Below are positions 1 through 5,978 of a DNA stretch of 7,936 bases, piece after piece. Both the position numbers and the translations under genes were made by a program. Where the stretch lies: assembly GCA_016932295.1 (NCBI GenBank), contig JAFGDC010000547.1:1-7936 (forward strand), in the 5' to 3' direction. The DNA is from a candidate division CSSED10-310 bacterium (GTDB taxonomy: Bacteria; CSSED10-310; JAFGDC01). How positions within the stretch are numbered: position 1 is the stretch's first letter; each line of letters begins with the position of its first letter. A model generated the notes under the pieces. That model was not told the DNA's origin. It ran no database searches and saw nothing but the letters and a program-made list of their open reading frames with translations.

Positions 1-20
1 CGTGTTGCCATAACTCTGAA

Positions 21-49
21 CATATAAAAACAGTTTAAACTATTGTCTT
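21..49 (-). promoter_or_regulatory. Candidate sigma70-type promoter reading out of the left edge
   Basis: On the minus strand AAGACA (44-49; 4 of 6 matches to TTGACA) is followed by a 17-base spacer and TATATG (21-26; 4 of 6 matches to TATAAT). The spacer contains the perfect palindrome AGTTTAAACT (32-41), which is a plausible repressor site. Transcription would start near base 14 and leave the window, so no gene can be tied to it. The AT-rich setting supports a promoter, but both hexamers are imperfect and a chance match is possible. Confidence 0.25.
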
Positions 50-95
50 ATATGGACATTCATGGCTTTCCTGGCAGGGAACTTCAGACTATAGC

Positions 96-126
96 GCCGC
101 CGCGATGCGGGAGGCAACCCGGCGGC
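96..126. repeat. 7-bp stem-loop
   Basis: GCCGCCG (96-102) and CGGCGGC (120-126) are perfect reverse complements around a 17-base loop. An alternative pairing, GAGGC (111-115) with GCCTC (125-129), would compete for the right arm. It lies about 140 bases downstream of the stop of the minus-strand gene at 264 and has no T-run on either side, so a simple intrinsic terminator is unlikely. Such a GC-only stem can arise by chance in GC-rich DNA. Confidence 0.3.
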
Positions 127-193
127 CTCTGATGGTCCAGCCACAGAGACCGGAGTGAAACGCCGTCGTGAGAGCGCGACGGGCGCCATTGAA

Positions 194-263
194 CGGAAGA
201 CGGCCCGGGATTCAGGCCGGCGTGATCGGCACGATGGGCGTGCGCACCGTCATCGGAAGACGG
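194..263. repeat. Pair of 10-bp direct repeats, 60 bp apart
   Basis: CGGAAGACGG occurs at 194-203 and again at 254-263. The second copy directly abuts the stop codon of the LolA-like gene (264-266). The function is unknown; it may be a relic of a short duplication or a coincidence. Confidence 0.3.
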
Positions 264-1031
264 TCAGTTCTCTTCCAGGCGCTCCTTGCTCACCATGGTC
301 GCATCGAGCCCGGTGTTGTATCGCACATCGCTGAATTCAAGGACGGTTGAGTGCCCCTTCTCCAGATCTTTCATCTCCATGCGGTGAGCAGTCCAGATAT
401 CATTGGCGCGCTTGATCTCCGAGGCTGTCAGCTCCTTGATTTTCACGCCGCCGCGGGTAAAGAATTCAGCCTTGCGGATGATGTAGTCATCCTTGCCGAT
501 CCAGGCGAGTTGTTTGCCGTACTGGTACTCGGGATCCTTCGGAGCCGCCTCCAGCACGTAACAGGATTGACCATCCAGGATCTCGTCCGGCAACAACCGG
601 TAGGTATCGTCCTCGATCCGGCGGTCACCCAGGTCATCGAAACTGAAATCCGTGCCCAGGAACGAACCGGTCCGCGCCTTGCCCGCAATCCGCCTGGTGC
701 GGCGTATGGCCGGCAGGTACAACCATTGATCCTCGTCCCGGCCTGGATCGTCGTAGCTGTACACCACAAAACCGGTCCCCTTCAGATCGGCCGGGGCGGT
801 GAACAGCATGCGCATCCGCTTGCCCTCCGCGGTCTCCAGCCGCCACATCCTGACCTGGCGGCGCTTCTCCGAACCCTTGTCGTTACGCAGAATCATGGTA
901 AGTTCCATGATCATGTCCCGCCCCTCGTACCGTTCGTAGGCCGCCTTGGCCACCTCATCCGCGGTGAGTGAAGCGGAGCCGGTCGCCCCCGCGCCCATGA
1001 CGACTATCAGCAGACCCGCAATTGAGATCAT
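264..1031 (-). CDS. LolA-like outer membrane lipoprotein-sorting family protein
   Basis: This 255-residue protein is predicted to be exported and to act in the periplasm as a LolA/LolB-fold carrier of lipid or lipoprotein. The family is known as 'outer membrane lipoprotein-sorting protein'; its exact substrate is unsettled, and members often sit beside RND/MMPL transporters. Residues 1-20 form a hydrophobic signal sequence ending in GSA, a good signal peptidase I site. Family landmarks follow in order: FTAPADLKGT at 77-86, YLPAIRRTRRI at 105-115 and SFLGTDFSFDDL at 123-134, with a typical end of the form YNTGLD...ERLEEN. I chose the ATG at 1031 because AAAGGAG lies 5 bases upstream. An in-frame GTG at 1055 has no ribosome binding site but would add a lysine, giving the signal peptide the positive charge it otherwise lacks. 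No transporter gene is visible nearby. The family call is confident; the substrate is unknown. Confidence 0.85.
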   Translation of the reverse strand: MISIAGLLIVVMGAGATGSASLTADEVAKAAYERYEGRDMIMELTMILRNDKGSEKRRQVRMWRLETAEGKRMRMLFTAPADLKGTGFVVYSYDDPGRDEDQWLYLPAIRRTRRIAGKARTGSFLGTDFSFDDLGDRRIEDDTYRLLPDEILDGQSCYVLEAAPKDPEYQYGKQLAWIGKDDYIIRKAEFFTRGGVKIKELTASEIKRANDIWTAHRMEMKDLEKGHSTVLEFSDVRYNTGLDATMVSKERLEEN

Positions 1032-1036
1032 CTCGG

Positions 1037-1043
1037 CTCCTTT
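1037..1043 (-). promoter_or_regulatory. Ribosome binding site that decides the LolA-like start
   Basis: The minus strand reads AAAGGAG here, 5 bases before the ATG at 1031. The upstream GTG at 1055 has no purine-rich site in front of it. This favours the shorter 255-residue protein. Confidence 0.7.
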
Positions 1044-1141
1044 GCTGGTGATCACCGTTACAGTTTACCGCATCTCACTATGATTCCGCATCACTTGTTC
1101 CATGCTTGTGCGACCAGTCGCCTATCGCGCCGCGGCAGGCC

Positions 1142-1162
1142 GGCGGACACACCTCGTCCGCC
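1142..1162. repeat. 7-bp stem-loop between the two minus-strand genes
   Basis: GGCGGAC (1142-1148) and GTCCGCC (1156-1162) pair perfectly around a 7-base loop. The element lies about 40 bases beyond the stop of the surface-protein gene in the direction of transcription. No T-run follows on the minus strand, so it is not a classical intrinsic terminator; it could still be a weak terminator or a 3'-end stabilising hairpin in a two-gene transcript. A weaker 5-bp stem, CCGGG/CCCGG, lies at 1182-1197. Confidence 0.4.
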
Positions 1163-1202
1163 AATAATCCATCAATCTCTTCCGGGAGTCGCCCCGGGTC
1201 GA

Positions 1203-3647
1203 TCAACGACGACGGTGCGCCATCCCCACCAATCCCCCCAGCGCCAGCATGAGCACCAGCACACCCGCCGATGACACCACCGGGATCGGAGCGGCTGTCG
1301 GGGTGACCGTGGGGGCTGAAGTATACGCGGGAGTAACCGTGGGGCTGGGCGGCGCGGTGGGTGGAACAGGACTGTTCGTCACGGTCGGTTCGGGAGTCCC
1401 GGTCGGTTCAGGACTGGAGGTCGGACTCGGCGCCGCTGTTTCAGCCTGCACCTCATTTCCGTGCATTGAATAGGCCGGGAGTATCTGGTCGAAGGTGAAC
1501 AGCCGGTAGCGGTAGGTTGTACCGGGGACCAGGCCAGTATCCACCCAGGGCGTGAGGGAGTGGTCCTCATCACCTTTGAACACTACCTCCACATCCGGCG
1601 CCACCTTCGTACCCGGGATCACGTGGTATTCCTGCCGGTCCGACGGGCGCCAATCAATTGGAGATTCAGAGCGGACGATCAGAACTCCGGCCAGGTCGCA
1701 ATCCTGGGGCGGCGACCAGGTCAGGTGCACGGCATCAACCGTCGCCGCGCTCACCACCAGGTTCAAGACCTCGTGCGGCGAGGTGACCTGCAATTGCTCA
1801 TTGGGATACACCAGCAGTCCCGGACAGTTGCTGACCAGCAGATCCTTGCGGCCGTCCTCATTCCAGTCGGCGACGGTGGCCTGCATGCGGCACTGGGAGG
1901 TGATCGGGCCGGACGGTCCCTGCACCAGACCACCGTCTTCCAGGTGCGGGAAAGAGGCACTGCCGGAATTGATGAATTGACCGAGTTTTTCCCATGCCTG
2001 GTCGGTCGGGACCAACAAATCCTGGTCGCCGTCCTCCTCGTAGTCCCACATGAGGGCACAGTTGAACTCGGCGCCCGCCAGCGCGGTCTCATACCCCCCC
2101 GTCCAGACGGTCAGGTACGAGCCGGTGTTGAACTGCGGCACTGCATCTGTGCCCTCATTAAGATATACATAATTGAAATATCCCCACATGGCGGTCGCAT
2201 CGCTGGCGAAGAACAAGTCCTTCTTGCCATCCCGGTCCCAGTCTCCCACGTTGACACCGTGGATGTGATGGGCGCTGAGATCCAGGTAGCCGCCGGCAAG
2301 GTTGACCGGAGCCGCGAAAGCCGGAGCATGGTTCTCACCCTGGTTGAGATAGAGATAGATGATTCCCGGTTGCTCCTTGTTTGATGTGAGCAAGTCCTTC
2401 TTACCGTCATTGTTCCAATCGATTACCCTGGGCGCCTGGTAATTGCCCCGGCTGCCTATCTTTGCGCCAGATTCAGACGTCAAGATGAGGTGATGGTCGA
2501 AGAGCGGCGCTTCGTCGGTCCCGGAATTGAACACGACATACTGCCTTCCCCAGGCCAGGCCGGCATTCAGTATAAGGTCCTTGCGGCCGTCTTCGTCCCA
2601 GTCCACCACGCCCGGCGCCTTGGCCTCCTGGAACAATGGACGCGGCACCCCCTCCGGCAGGTACCAGGCTTCCTCATACCGGCGCGAGGTGTTGCCGCCC
2701 TTGTTTGGATAGTAGGTAAAGTCACCGTAGAAATCGCCGACAATGAAATCCTCGTTGGCGTCGCCGTTCAAATCACCGAATGCCCACCCCATTTCCTGGG
2801 GCAGTACCACCGGTGCCTGGTACCCCCACAGTATCTCGCCGCCATCGAAGACGGGTGCGGCATCCGTACCGATGTTGACGTAGAGCACCGGGCTGCCGGG
2901 CTGATCGGCGGTGGTCAGCAGGTCCTTCCTGCCATCGCCGTCCCAGTCGGTCACCCATGGTCGCAGCGGCCAGCCGGGCATCTGTATGGGATCTCCTCCG
3001 GCGGTGACCACCACCCCGTAGCCCAACTGCGGCGAGGATGCGGAGCCCACGTTCAGAAACAGGTTGGTGATGCCGTACCCGCTGTTCACCACCAGGTCAT
3101 GCGCAGTATCGTTGTTCCAGTCCACCACGAATGGCTGGGCGATCTCTCCCACGTACAGATACCCATACGCCGCCTGAACTCGCTCGCCGTCATCGAAAAG
3201 CGGGGAGCCGTCCGTGCCATTGTTGGTATAGACATGTACATAACCATTTCCATCACCCACCAGCAGGTCACGTTTGCCGTCGCTGTTCCAGTCGAAATGG
3301 ACCGGCGCCGCCCAGTCACCGACATCTATGATACCGGATGTATTCTGCAGCCATGGACCATTCTCGAACCGGGGGGAAGTGACGGTGCCGATGTTGGTGC
3401 AGATTCTCATTCTGCCGCGCTCGTCACCCACAAGGAGATCATTGTCGCCATCCAGATCCCAGTCGGTTACCCATGGAGTGTGGAGTCCGGCGTTGGTGCT
3501 CTGGATCCGGAAGATGTCCCTGGTGATTCCGAGTGGTTCACCAAACTCCGGCGGGCCGGCAGCGGTGAACGCACGCAGCGGTAAAAACGTACCGCACAAC
3601 ACCGATATCAGCACAGCCATCACCTTGTCTCGTCCAGTATAATACAT
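1203..3647 (-). CDS. Secreted VCBS/FG-GAP repeat surface protein with Fn3-like domain and IPTL-CTERM-like anchor
   Basis: The 814-residue protein is predicted to be exported and probably surface-attached; its ligand is unknown. Residues 1-30 form a signal peptide (R6 and K8, then a hydrophobic stretch, with a likely cut near AFTAA). Residues 50-620 hold ten VCBS/FG-GAP repeats, each with a calcium loop of type D-x-[DN]-x-D-G-x-x-D and most followed by N-x-G-[TS]-x-x-x-P. Residues 622-738 resemble a fibronectin type III domain. Residues 739-787 are a Pro/Thr/Ser-rich stalk. Residues 788-814 consist of an IP motif, a hydrophobic helix and a final RRR, like IPTL-CTERM or PEP-CTERM sorting tails. 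GGGGG lies 8 bases before the ATG at 3647. An internal Met10 start would remove both basic residues from the signal peptide, so the longer start is preferred. The architecture suggests adhesion or polysaccharide binding, but that is inference. C18 lacks a proper lipobox. Confidence 0.88.
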   Translation of the reverse strand: MYYTGRDKVMAVLISVLCGTFLPLRAFTAAGPPEFGEPLGITRDIFRIQSTNAGLHTPWVTDWDLDGDNDLLVGDERGRMRICTNIGTVTSPRFENGPWLQNTSGIIDVGDWAAPVHFDWNSDGKRDLLVGDGNGYVHVYTNNGTDGSPLFDDGERVQAAYGYLYVGEIAQPFVVDWNNDTAHDLVVNSGYGITNLFLNVGSASSPQLGYGVVVTAGGDPIQMPGWPLRPWVTDWDGDGRKDLLTTADQPGSPVLYVNIGTDAAPVFDGGEILWGYQAPVVLPQEMGWAFGDLNGDANEDFIVGDFYGDFTYYPNKGGNTSRRYEEAWYLPEGVPRPLFQEAKAPGVVDWDEDGRKDLILNAGLAWGRQYVVFNSGTDEAPLFDHHLILTSESGAKIGSRGNYQAPRVIDWNNDGKKDLLTSNKEQPGIIYLYLNQGENHAPAFAAPVNLAGGYLDLSAHHIHGVNVGDWDRDGKKDLFFASDATAMWGYFNYVYLNEGTDAVPQFNTGSYLTVWTGGYETALAGAEFNCALMWDYEEDGDQDLLVPTDQAWEKLGQFINSGSASFPHLEDGGLVQGPSGPITSQCRMQATVADWNEDGRKDLLVSNCPGLLVYPNEQLQVTSPHEVLNLVVSAATVDAVHLTWSPPQDCDLAGVLIVRSESPIDWRPSDRQEYHVIPGTKVAPDVEVVFKGDEDHSLTPWVDTGLVPGTTYRYRLFTFDQILPAYSMHGNEVQAETAAPSPTSSPEPTGTPEPTVTNSPVPPTAPPSPTVTPAYTSAPTVTPTAAPIPVVSSAGVLVLMLALGGLVGMAHRRR
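1206..1286 (-). other. C-terminal sorting signal, IPTL-CTERM-like (residues 788-814)
   Basis: The last 27 residues run from IPVVSSAG through a Leu/Val/Gly-rich transmembrane segment to HRRR at the end. This three-part plan (short motif, helix, basic tail) is that of proteins handled by exosortase-type enzymes. The spacing of I-P, S and G resembles the IPTLSxWG class served by exosortase H, but the Trp is absent. No exosortase gene is in the window, so processing is inferred. Confidence 0.55.
1287..1433 (-). repeat. Pro/Thr-rich low-complexity stalk with degenerate tandem repeats
   Basis: This stretch encodes residues 739-787, mostly P, T, S, E and V. At the DNA level short units recur: GGTCGGTTCGGGA at 1383-1395 and a one-mismatch copy at 1401-1413 (18-bp period, PEPT units), and GTGACCGTGGGG at 1303-1314 with a one-mismatch copy at 1333-1344. 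Such stalks hold a domain away from the membrane and may be O-glycosylated. Repeat slippage could change their length between strains. Confidence 0.7.
1842..3464 (-). repeat. Ten tandem VCBS/FG-GAP repeat units, about 58 residues each
   Basis: The calcium-type loops begin at residues 62, 119, 176, 234, 292, 349, 410, 469, 535 and 594, giving spacings of 57, 57, 58, 58, 57, 61, 59, 66 and 59. Canonical loops include DWDLDGDND (first) and DWNEDGRKD (tenth). The third (DWNNDTAHD) and fifth (DLNGDANED) lack the glycine after the central Asp. The units have diverged at the DNA level, so recent amplification is unlikely. Repeats of this family fold as beta-propeller blades. Confidence 0.85.
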
Positions 3648-3702
3648 TTTATCATCCCCCTGCGGCGCTATCCCGCATCACGGCCGCCGCGGTACGAACC
3701 TG

Positions 3703-3767
3703 CCCAGCCGCGACCATATCCATCCTGTTTCCATAACACTACTTGGTATAGTGATCCTGCGGCTGGG
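3703..3767. repeat. Perfect 9-bp inverted repeat enclosing an AT-rich promoter candidate
   Basis: CCCAGCCGC (3703-3711) and GCGGCTGGG (3759-3767) are exact reverse complements separated by 47 bases. The enclosed segment is more AT-rich than its flanks and contains the extended -10 candidate at 3744-3752. It may be a pair of binding-site arms, a long stem-loop or, more speculatively, the ends of a small invertible segment. No recombinase gene is in the window. Confidence 0.45.
3744..3752 (+). promoter_or_regulatory. Candidate extended -10 promoter for the helicase-associated-like gene
   Basis: TGGTATAGT fits the extended -10 pattern TGnTATAAT with one mismatch in the hexamer. The best -35 at a 16-base spacing, CTGTTT (3725-3730), is poor, which is usual for extended -10 promoters. 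The start would be near 3759, giving a leader of about 200 bases. The dyad CACTA/TAGTG (3737-3753) overlaps it and could be an operator. Confidence 0.35.
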
Positions 3768-3946
3768 ATGCAATCCATACCGTCAATAAAAAAATGCTGG
3801 CGCAGGCGACGGGAGTGAGGTGGTGAACCGCGCTCACCGGCGGTGGATAATGACAGGCAGAGAGTGGCCGGCGCGCCTGCCCACCCTTGTCTCACGATGA
3901 TGGACTCGATATCATGATGAACTGGTTACCTACCAGGATCAACCGT

Positions 3947-3951
3947 GAGGG
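3947..3951 (+). promoter_or_regulatory. Ribosome binding site for the helicase-associated-like gene
   Basis: GAGGG stands 5 bases before the ATG at 3957. A competing in-frame GTG at 3945 has AGGA (3935-3938) 6 bases upstream, so the start is not fully settled; the two choices differ by only four residues. Confidence 0.55.
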
Positions 3952-3956
3952 AAAGC

Positions 3957-5786
3957 ATGTACTTCGATCCGGACTTCTTCGATCGTCAACCGTTCTATCC
4001 TTATGACTTGTACCGCCAGCGGATCATTGTGGGATTCCTGGTGGAGTTCCTGGAGCGGGCCGGAGTGCCGACGGAAAAACCGCACCGGGCACCCAGCGGC
4101 ATCAGCATGAAAGCAGCAACCAAATGGCTGACCGAGCGCATGACACAGAAGGCGGTGCGGAATGCCCTCTACGATGGAATGACCGCGCTGGAAATGGCGG
4201 CGCTGCGGGAAACCGTCCATGATCCACAATTCCGGCTCCCGGTTGATAAGTTCTTCAGGATGCATGGCGAGTTCCCACGCCTCGACATGGAGAAGAACGG
4301 GAGTGGCCACATCGTTCCACTGCTTCGATTTTTCGTGGATGGATGGTGCAGGATGCAGCCGAAAGCAGCCACCAACCTGAGGAATGAAGTCCCATTGCCC
4401 GAAGAATACCGGGTTCCCTATCTTGACCGGCTGGCTCCGGCGGTACAGCTTGCCGGAGAGACCGAGAAAACTCCGGTCAGTATCGTTGAAACGGCCGAAG
4501 CAGCCCTTAATGAAGTGAAGGCCATGTTGCGACTGGTCCGGGCCGGCGGCTTCCGTATCCTGGCCACGGGCAGGCCGTCAAAGAGCACATTTGCCGCTGT
4601 GCAACGACTTCTGGCGCATGGGGACTTCTATCCCACCGGCATGGCACCGGTCAATCCACGGGATCCGACCATTGGTGATCCCGGCATAAAACCGTTCGCC
4701 TGGCCCTTGCTGCTGGAGGCCGGTGGTCTGGTGGAGAAGCGAAAGGGCCGGCTGGCGTTGACCGGCAGGGGCCGCAAGGCATGCGACGAGGAGGCTTGCG
4801 ACGTTCTCAGGGAGCTGTGGGCGAAGTGGTTGACGTGGAAAGAGTTCAATGAACTTCAGCGGGTTGAGATGATCAAGGGGCAGGGGCGGAAGGGCGTGCG
4901 CCTGCAACCCCCGGATATCGCCCGTGGCATCGTGAATCAAGCATTGGCTGAGTTGCTGCCGGAAAAGTGGCTGGATCTCCCGGCGTTCCTGTCGCTGATT
5001 ATCGTCAGGGGAAACACCTTCTCCTGCTGCCGGCGCCAGTGGCAGTTGTACATCTCCAACCAACAGAACTGGAGTCTCGATCCCAGGGCAGTACCATGGG
5101 ATTTCCTTGAAGGCACGCTGATCCGTGTGACATTGCTGGAATATGCCGCGGTGCTCGGCATGATCGACGTGGCGCTGGTGCCGCCATGGGGGGTGCGTCA
5201 CGAGGTCGTCGGGAACACTATCATGACGGGTCTGTCGGCGCTGAGCCGCTATGACGGCTTGCTGGGATTCCGGGTGAATCAATTGGGCGCATATATCCTC
5301 GGACAACACCAGTGCTACGAGCGGCGGACCGGGCGGCGCACCGCCCTGCGGATCGAGGATGATGGCATGGTGCGGCGCGCGGGAGATTCCCTCATCGCGT
5401 CAGACGAAGCCCTGCTGGACACCATCGCGGACCGGCTCGGAACGTCAGCCTGGCGGCTGGATCGCGAGCATCTGTGGACGGCGGTGAAGAGCGGACTCGA
5501 GGTGCAGTATATACGCCAGTTCTTGTCGGAACTGGTGGAGGGTGACCTGCCGCCGGCGGTGGTGAAACTCCTGGATCAACAGGAGGCGAAAGCTGACAAG
5601 TTCAGGGACCGAGGAGAGATGCGGCTGGTGGAGTGCGCCGATGAATCACTGGCGAAGGACGTGGTGACGGCGGCGGAGTTCGCCAGGTTGTGCCTGTTCT
5701 CCCACGGCAGGTTCCTGGTCATTCCCGAATCCGAAATGGAAACCTTCAGGAAACGTCTCAACAAGGCCGGCTACATGCTGCGTTGA
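3957..5786 (+). CDS. Stand-alone helicase-associated (XPB/Ssl2 N-terminal-like, Helicase_C_3-like) protein
   Basis: The 609-residue protein has no signal peptide and no membrane segment, so it is probably cytoplasmic. Its motifs resemble the 'helicase-associated domain' proteins related to the non-ATPase part of XPB/Ssl2; mycobacterial Rv0862c, next to the XPB gene, is the example I recall. The matches are a basic winged-helix-like stretch with TGRPSK near 204-209, PFAWPLLLEAGGL then LTGRGRKA at 246-275, FNELQRVEMIKGQ at 297-309, and a C-terminal domain from about 436 with SDEALLDTIADRL, LPPAVVKLL (531-539) and GRFLVIP (584-590) before the final KAGYML. I see no Walker A, DEAD-box or other ATPase motif, and no helicase gene follows. 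A DNA-binding or partner-binding role in repair or genome defence is plausible but unproven. The first 140 residues match nothing I know. The family call is from motif memory, not a search. Confidence 0.7.
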   Translation: MYFDPDFFDRQPFYPYDLYRQRIIVGFLVEFLERAGVPTEKPHRAPSGISMKAATKWLTERMTQKAVRNALYDGMTALEMAALRETVHDPQFRLPVDKFFRMHGEFPRLDMEKNGSGHIVPLLRFFVDGWCRMQPKAATNLRNEVPLPEEYRVPYLDRLAPAVQLAGETEKTPVSIVETAEAALNEVKAMLRLVRAGGFRILATGRPSKSTFAAVQRLLAHGDFYPTGMAPVNPRDPTIGDPGIKPFAWPLLLEAGGLVEKRKGRLALTGRGRKACDEEACDVLRELWAKWLTWKEFNELQRVEMIKGQGRKGVRLQPPDIARGIVNQALAELLPEKWLDLPAFLSLIIVRGNTFSCCRRQWQLYISNQQNWSLDPRAVPWDFLEGTLIRVTLLEYAAVLGMIDVALVPPWGVRHEVVGNTIMTGLSALSRYDGLLGFRVNQLGAYILGQHQCYERRTGRRTALRIEDDGMVRRAGDSLIASDEALLDTIADRLGTSAWRLDREHLWTAVKSGLEVQYIRQFLSELVEGDLPPAVVKLLDQQEAKADKFRDRGEMRLVECADESLAKDVVTAAEFARLCLFSHGRFLVIPESEMETFRKRLNKAGYMLR

Positions 5787-5872
5787 GCCAAACCGCCAAG
5801 GGAGAATATGCGGCGCCGTCATCCGCGGAAGTTCAGCGAAGGCAATCGAAGTAAAAGGCGATCAGCCGTGCC

Positions 5873-5905
5873 GGGATGCACCGCCGGGCATCCCCCGCCG
5901 GCGGT
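5873..5905 (+). other. Two interlocking perfect stems: possible pseudoknot or alternative hairpins
   Basis: GGGATGC (5873-5879) pairs with GCATCCC (5888-5894), and the loop between them, ACCGCCGG (5880-5887), pairs perfectly with CCGGCGGT (5898-5905). The order is that of an H-type pseudoknot with 7- and 8-bp stems and a 3-base last linker; the first linker is 0 bases, so one end pair would probably have to open. Alternatively the two hairpins exclude one another. The element lies 87 bases after the stop of the upstream gene and 83 bases before the protease start. No T-run follows. Confidence 0.4.
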
Positions 5906-5933
5906 TCAAAATGCAGACAGGCTCTGGTACAGT
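5905..5933 (+). promoter_or_regulatory. Candidate promoter for the M16 peptidase gene
   Basis: TTCAAA (5905-5910; 4 of 6 matches to TTGACA), a 17-base spacer and TACAGT (5928-5933; 4 of 6 matches to TATAAT) are preceded by the extended -10 TG at 5925-5926. Transcription would begin near 5940 and leave a leader of about 50 bases. If this is the real promoter, the structured element at 5873-5905 lies upstream of the start and would belong to the 3' end of the upstream transcript. The extended -10 is nearly identical to the one at 3744-3752. Confidence 0.4.
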
Positions 5934-5978
5934 CGGAAGTCGATATTGACGAGGCGACACAGTCAACACTGATCCGCC

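Larger units (their letters stand above)
1..263. other. Gene-free left edge, AT-rich at its outer end
   Basis: No convincing coding region is visible. Bases 1-60 are only about 30% GC, much lower than the rest of the window, as expected for a promoter region. A perfect 10-bp palindrome AGTTTAAACT lies at 32-41. Further right the sequence is GC-rich and contains a 7-bp stem-loop (96-126), a 10-bp direct repeat (194-203 and 254-263) and the 8-bp palindrome GTGCGCAC at 240-247. I see no U-tract terminator after the gene that ends at 264. A 60-codon plus-strand frame beginning at 168 runs antisense into the 3' end of that gene and has no recognisable protein features. Confidence 0.6.
3648..3956. 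other. Divergent intergenic region between surface-protein and helicase-associated-like genes
   Basis: This 309-base region must carry the start signals for both flanking genes. It holds a perfect 9-bp inverted repeat (3703-3711 and 3759-3767), an extended -10 candidate for the plus strand at 3744-3752, a 5-bp dyad CACTA/TAGTG (3737-3741 and 3749-3753) overlapping that -10, an A7 run at 3788-3794 and the palindrome ATCATGAT at 3911-3918. I could not find a convincing minus-strand promoter. A 75-codon minus-strand frame (3668-3895) has no recognisable protein features and is probably noise. Confidence 0.6.

Noticed and set aside
351..971. Plus-strand open frame (206 codons)
   Set aside because: It is antisense to the LolA-like gene, which shows clear conserved motifs on the minus strand.
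1560..2384. Plus-strand open frame (274 codons) opposite the VCBS/Fn3 region
   Set aside because: It is antisense to the same gene, lacks recognisable motifs and reflects the same repetitive composition.
2490..3584. Long plus-strand open frame (364 codons) opposite the VCBS protein
   Set aside because: The minus strand encodes a complete, motif-rich repeat protein here; the antisense frame has no recognisable domain and is kept open by codon bias and the repeated loop sequence.
3594..3596. Cys18 of the VCBS protein as a lipoprotein attachment site
   Set aside because: The preceding residues S-V-L do not fit the lipobox, which needs a small residue at -1, and a normal signal peptidase I site follows.
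3788..3794. A7 run that reads as a T-run on the minus strand, a possible terminator tail
   Set aside because: No stable stem precedes it on the minus strand and no minus-strand gene ends nearby.
3668..3895. Small minus-strand frame (75 codons) in the divergent region
   Set aside because: It has no recognisable domain or convincing ribosome binding site and overlaps the inverted repeat and promoter candidate.
4578..5309. Minus-strand open frame (243 codons)
   Set aside because: It is antisense to the helicase-associated-like gene and has no family motifs.
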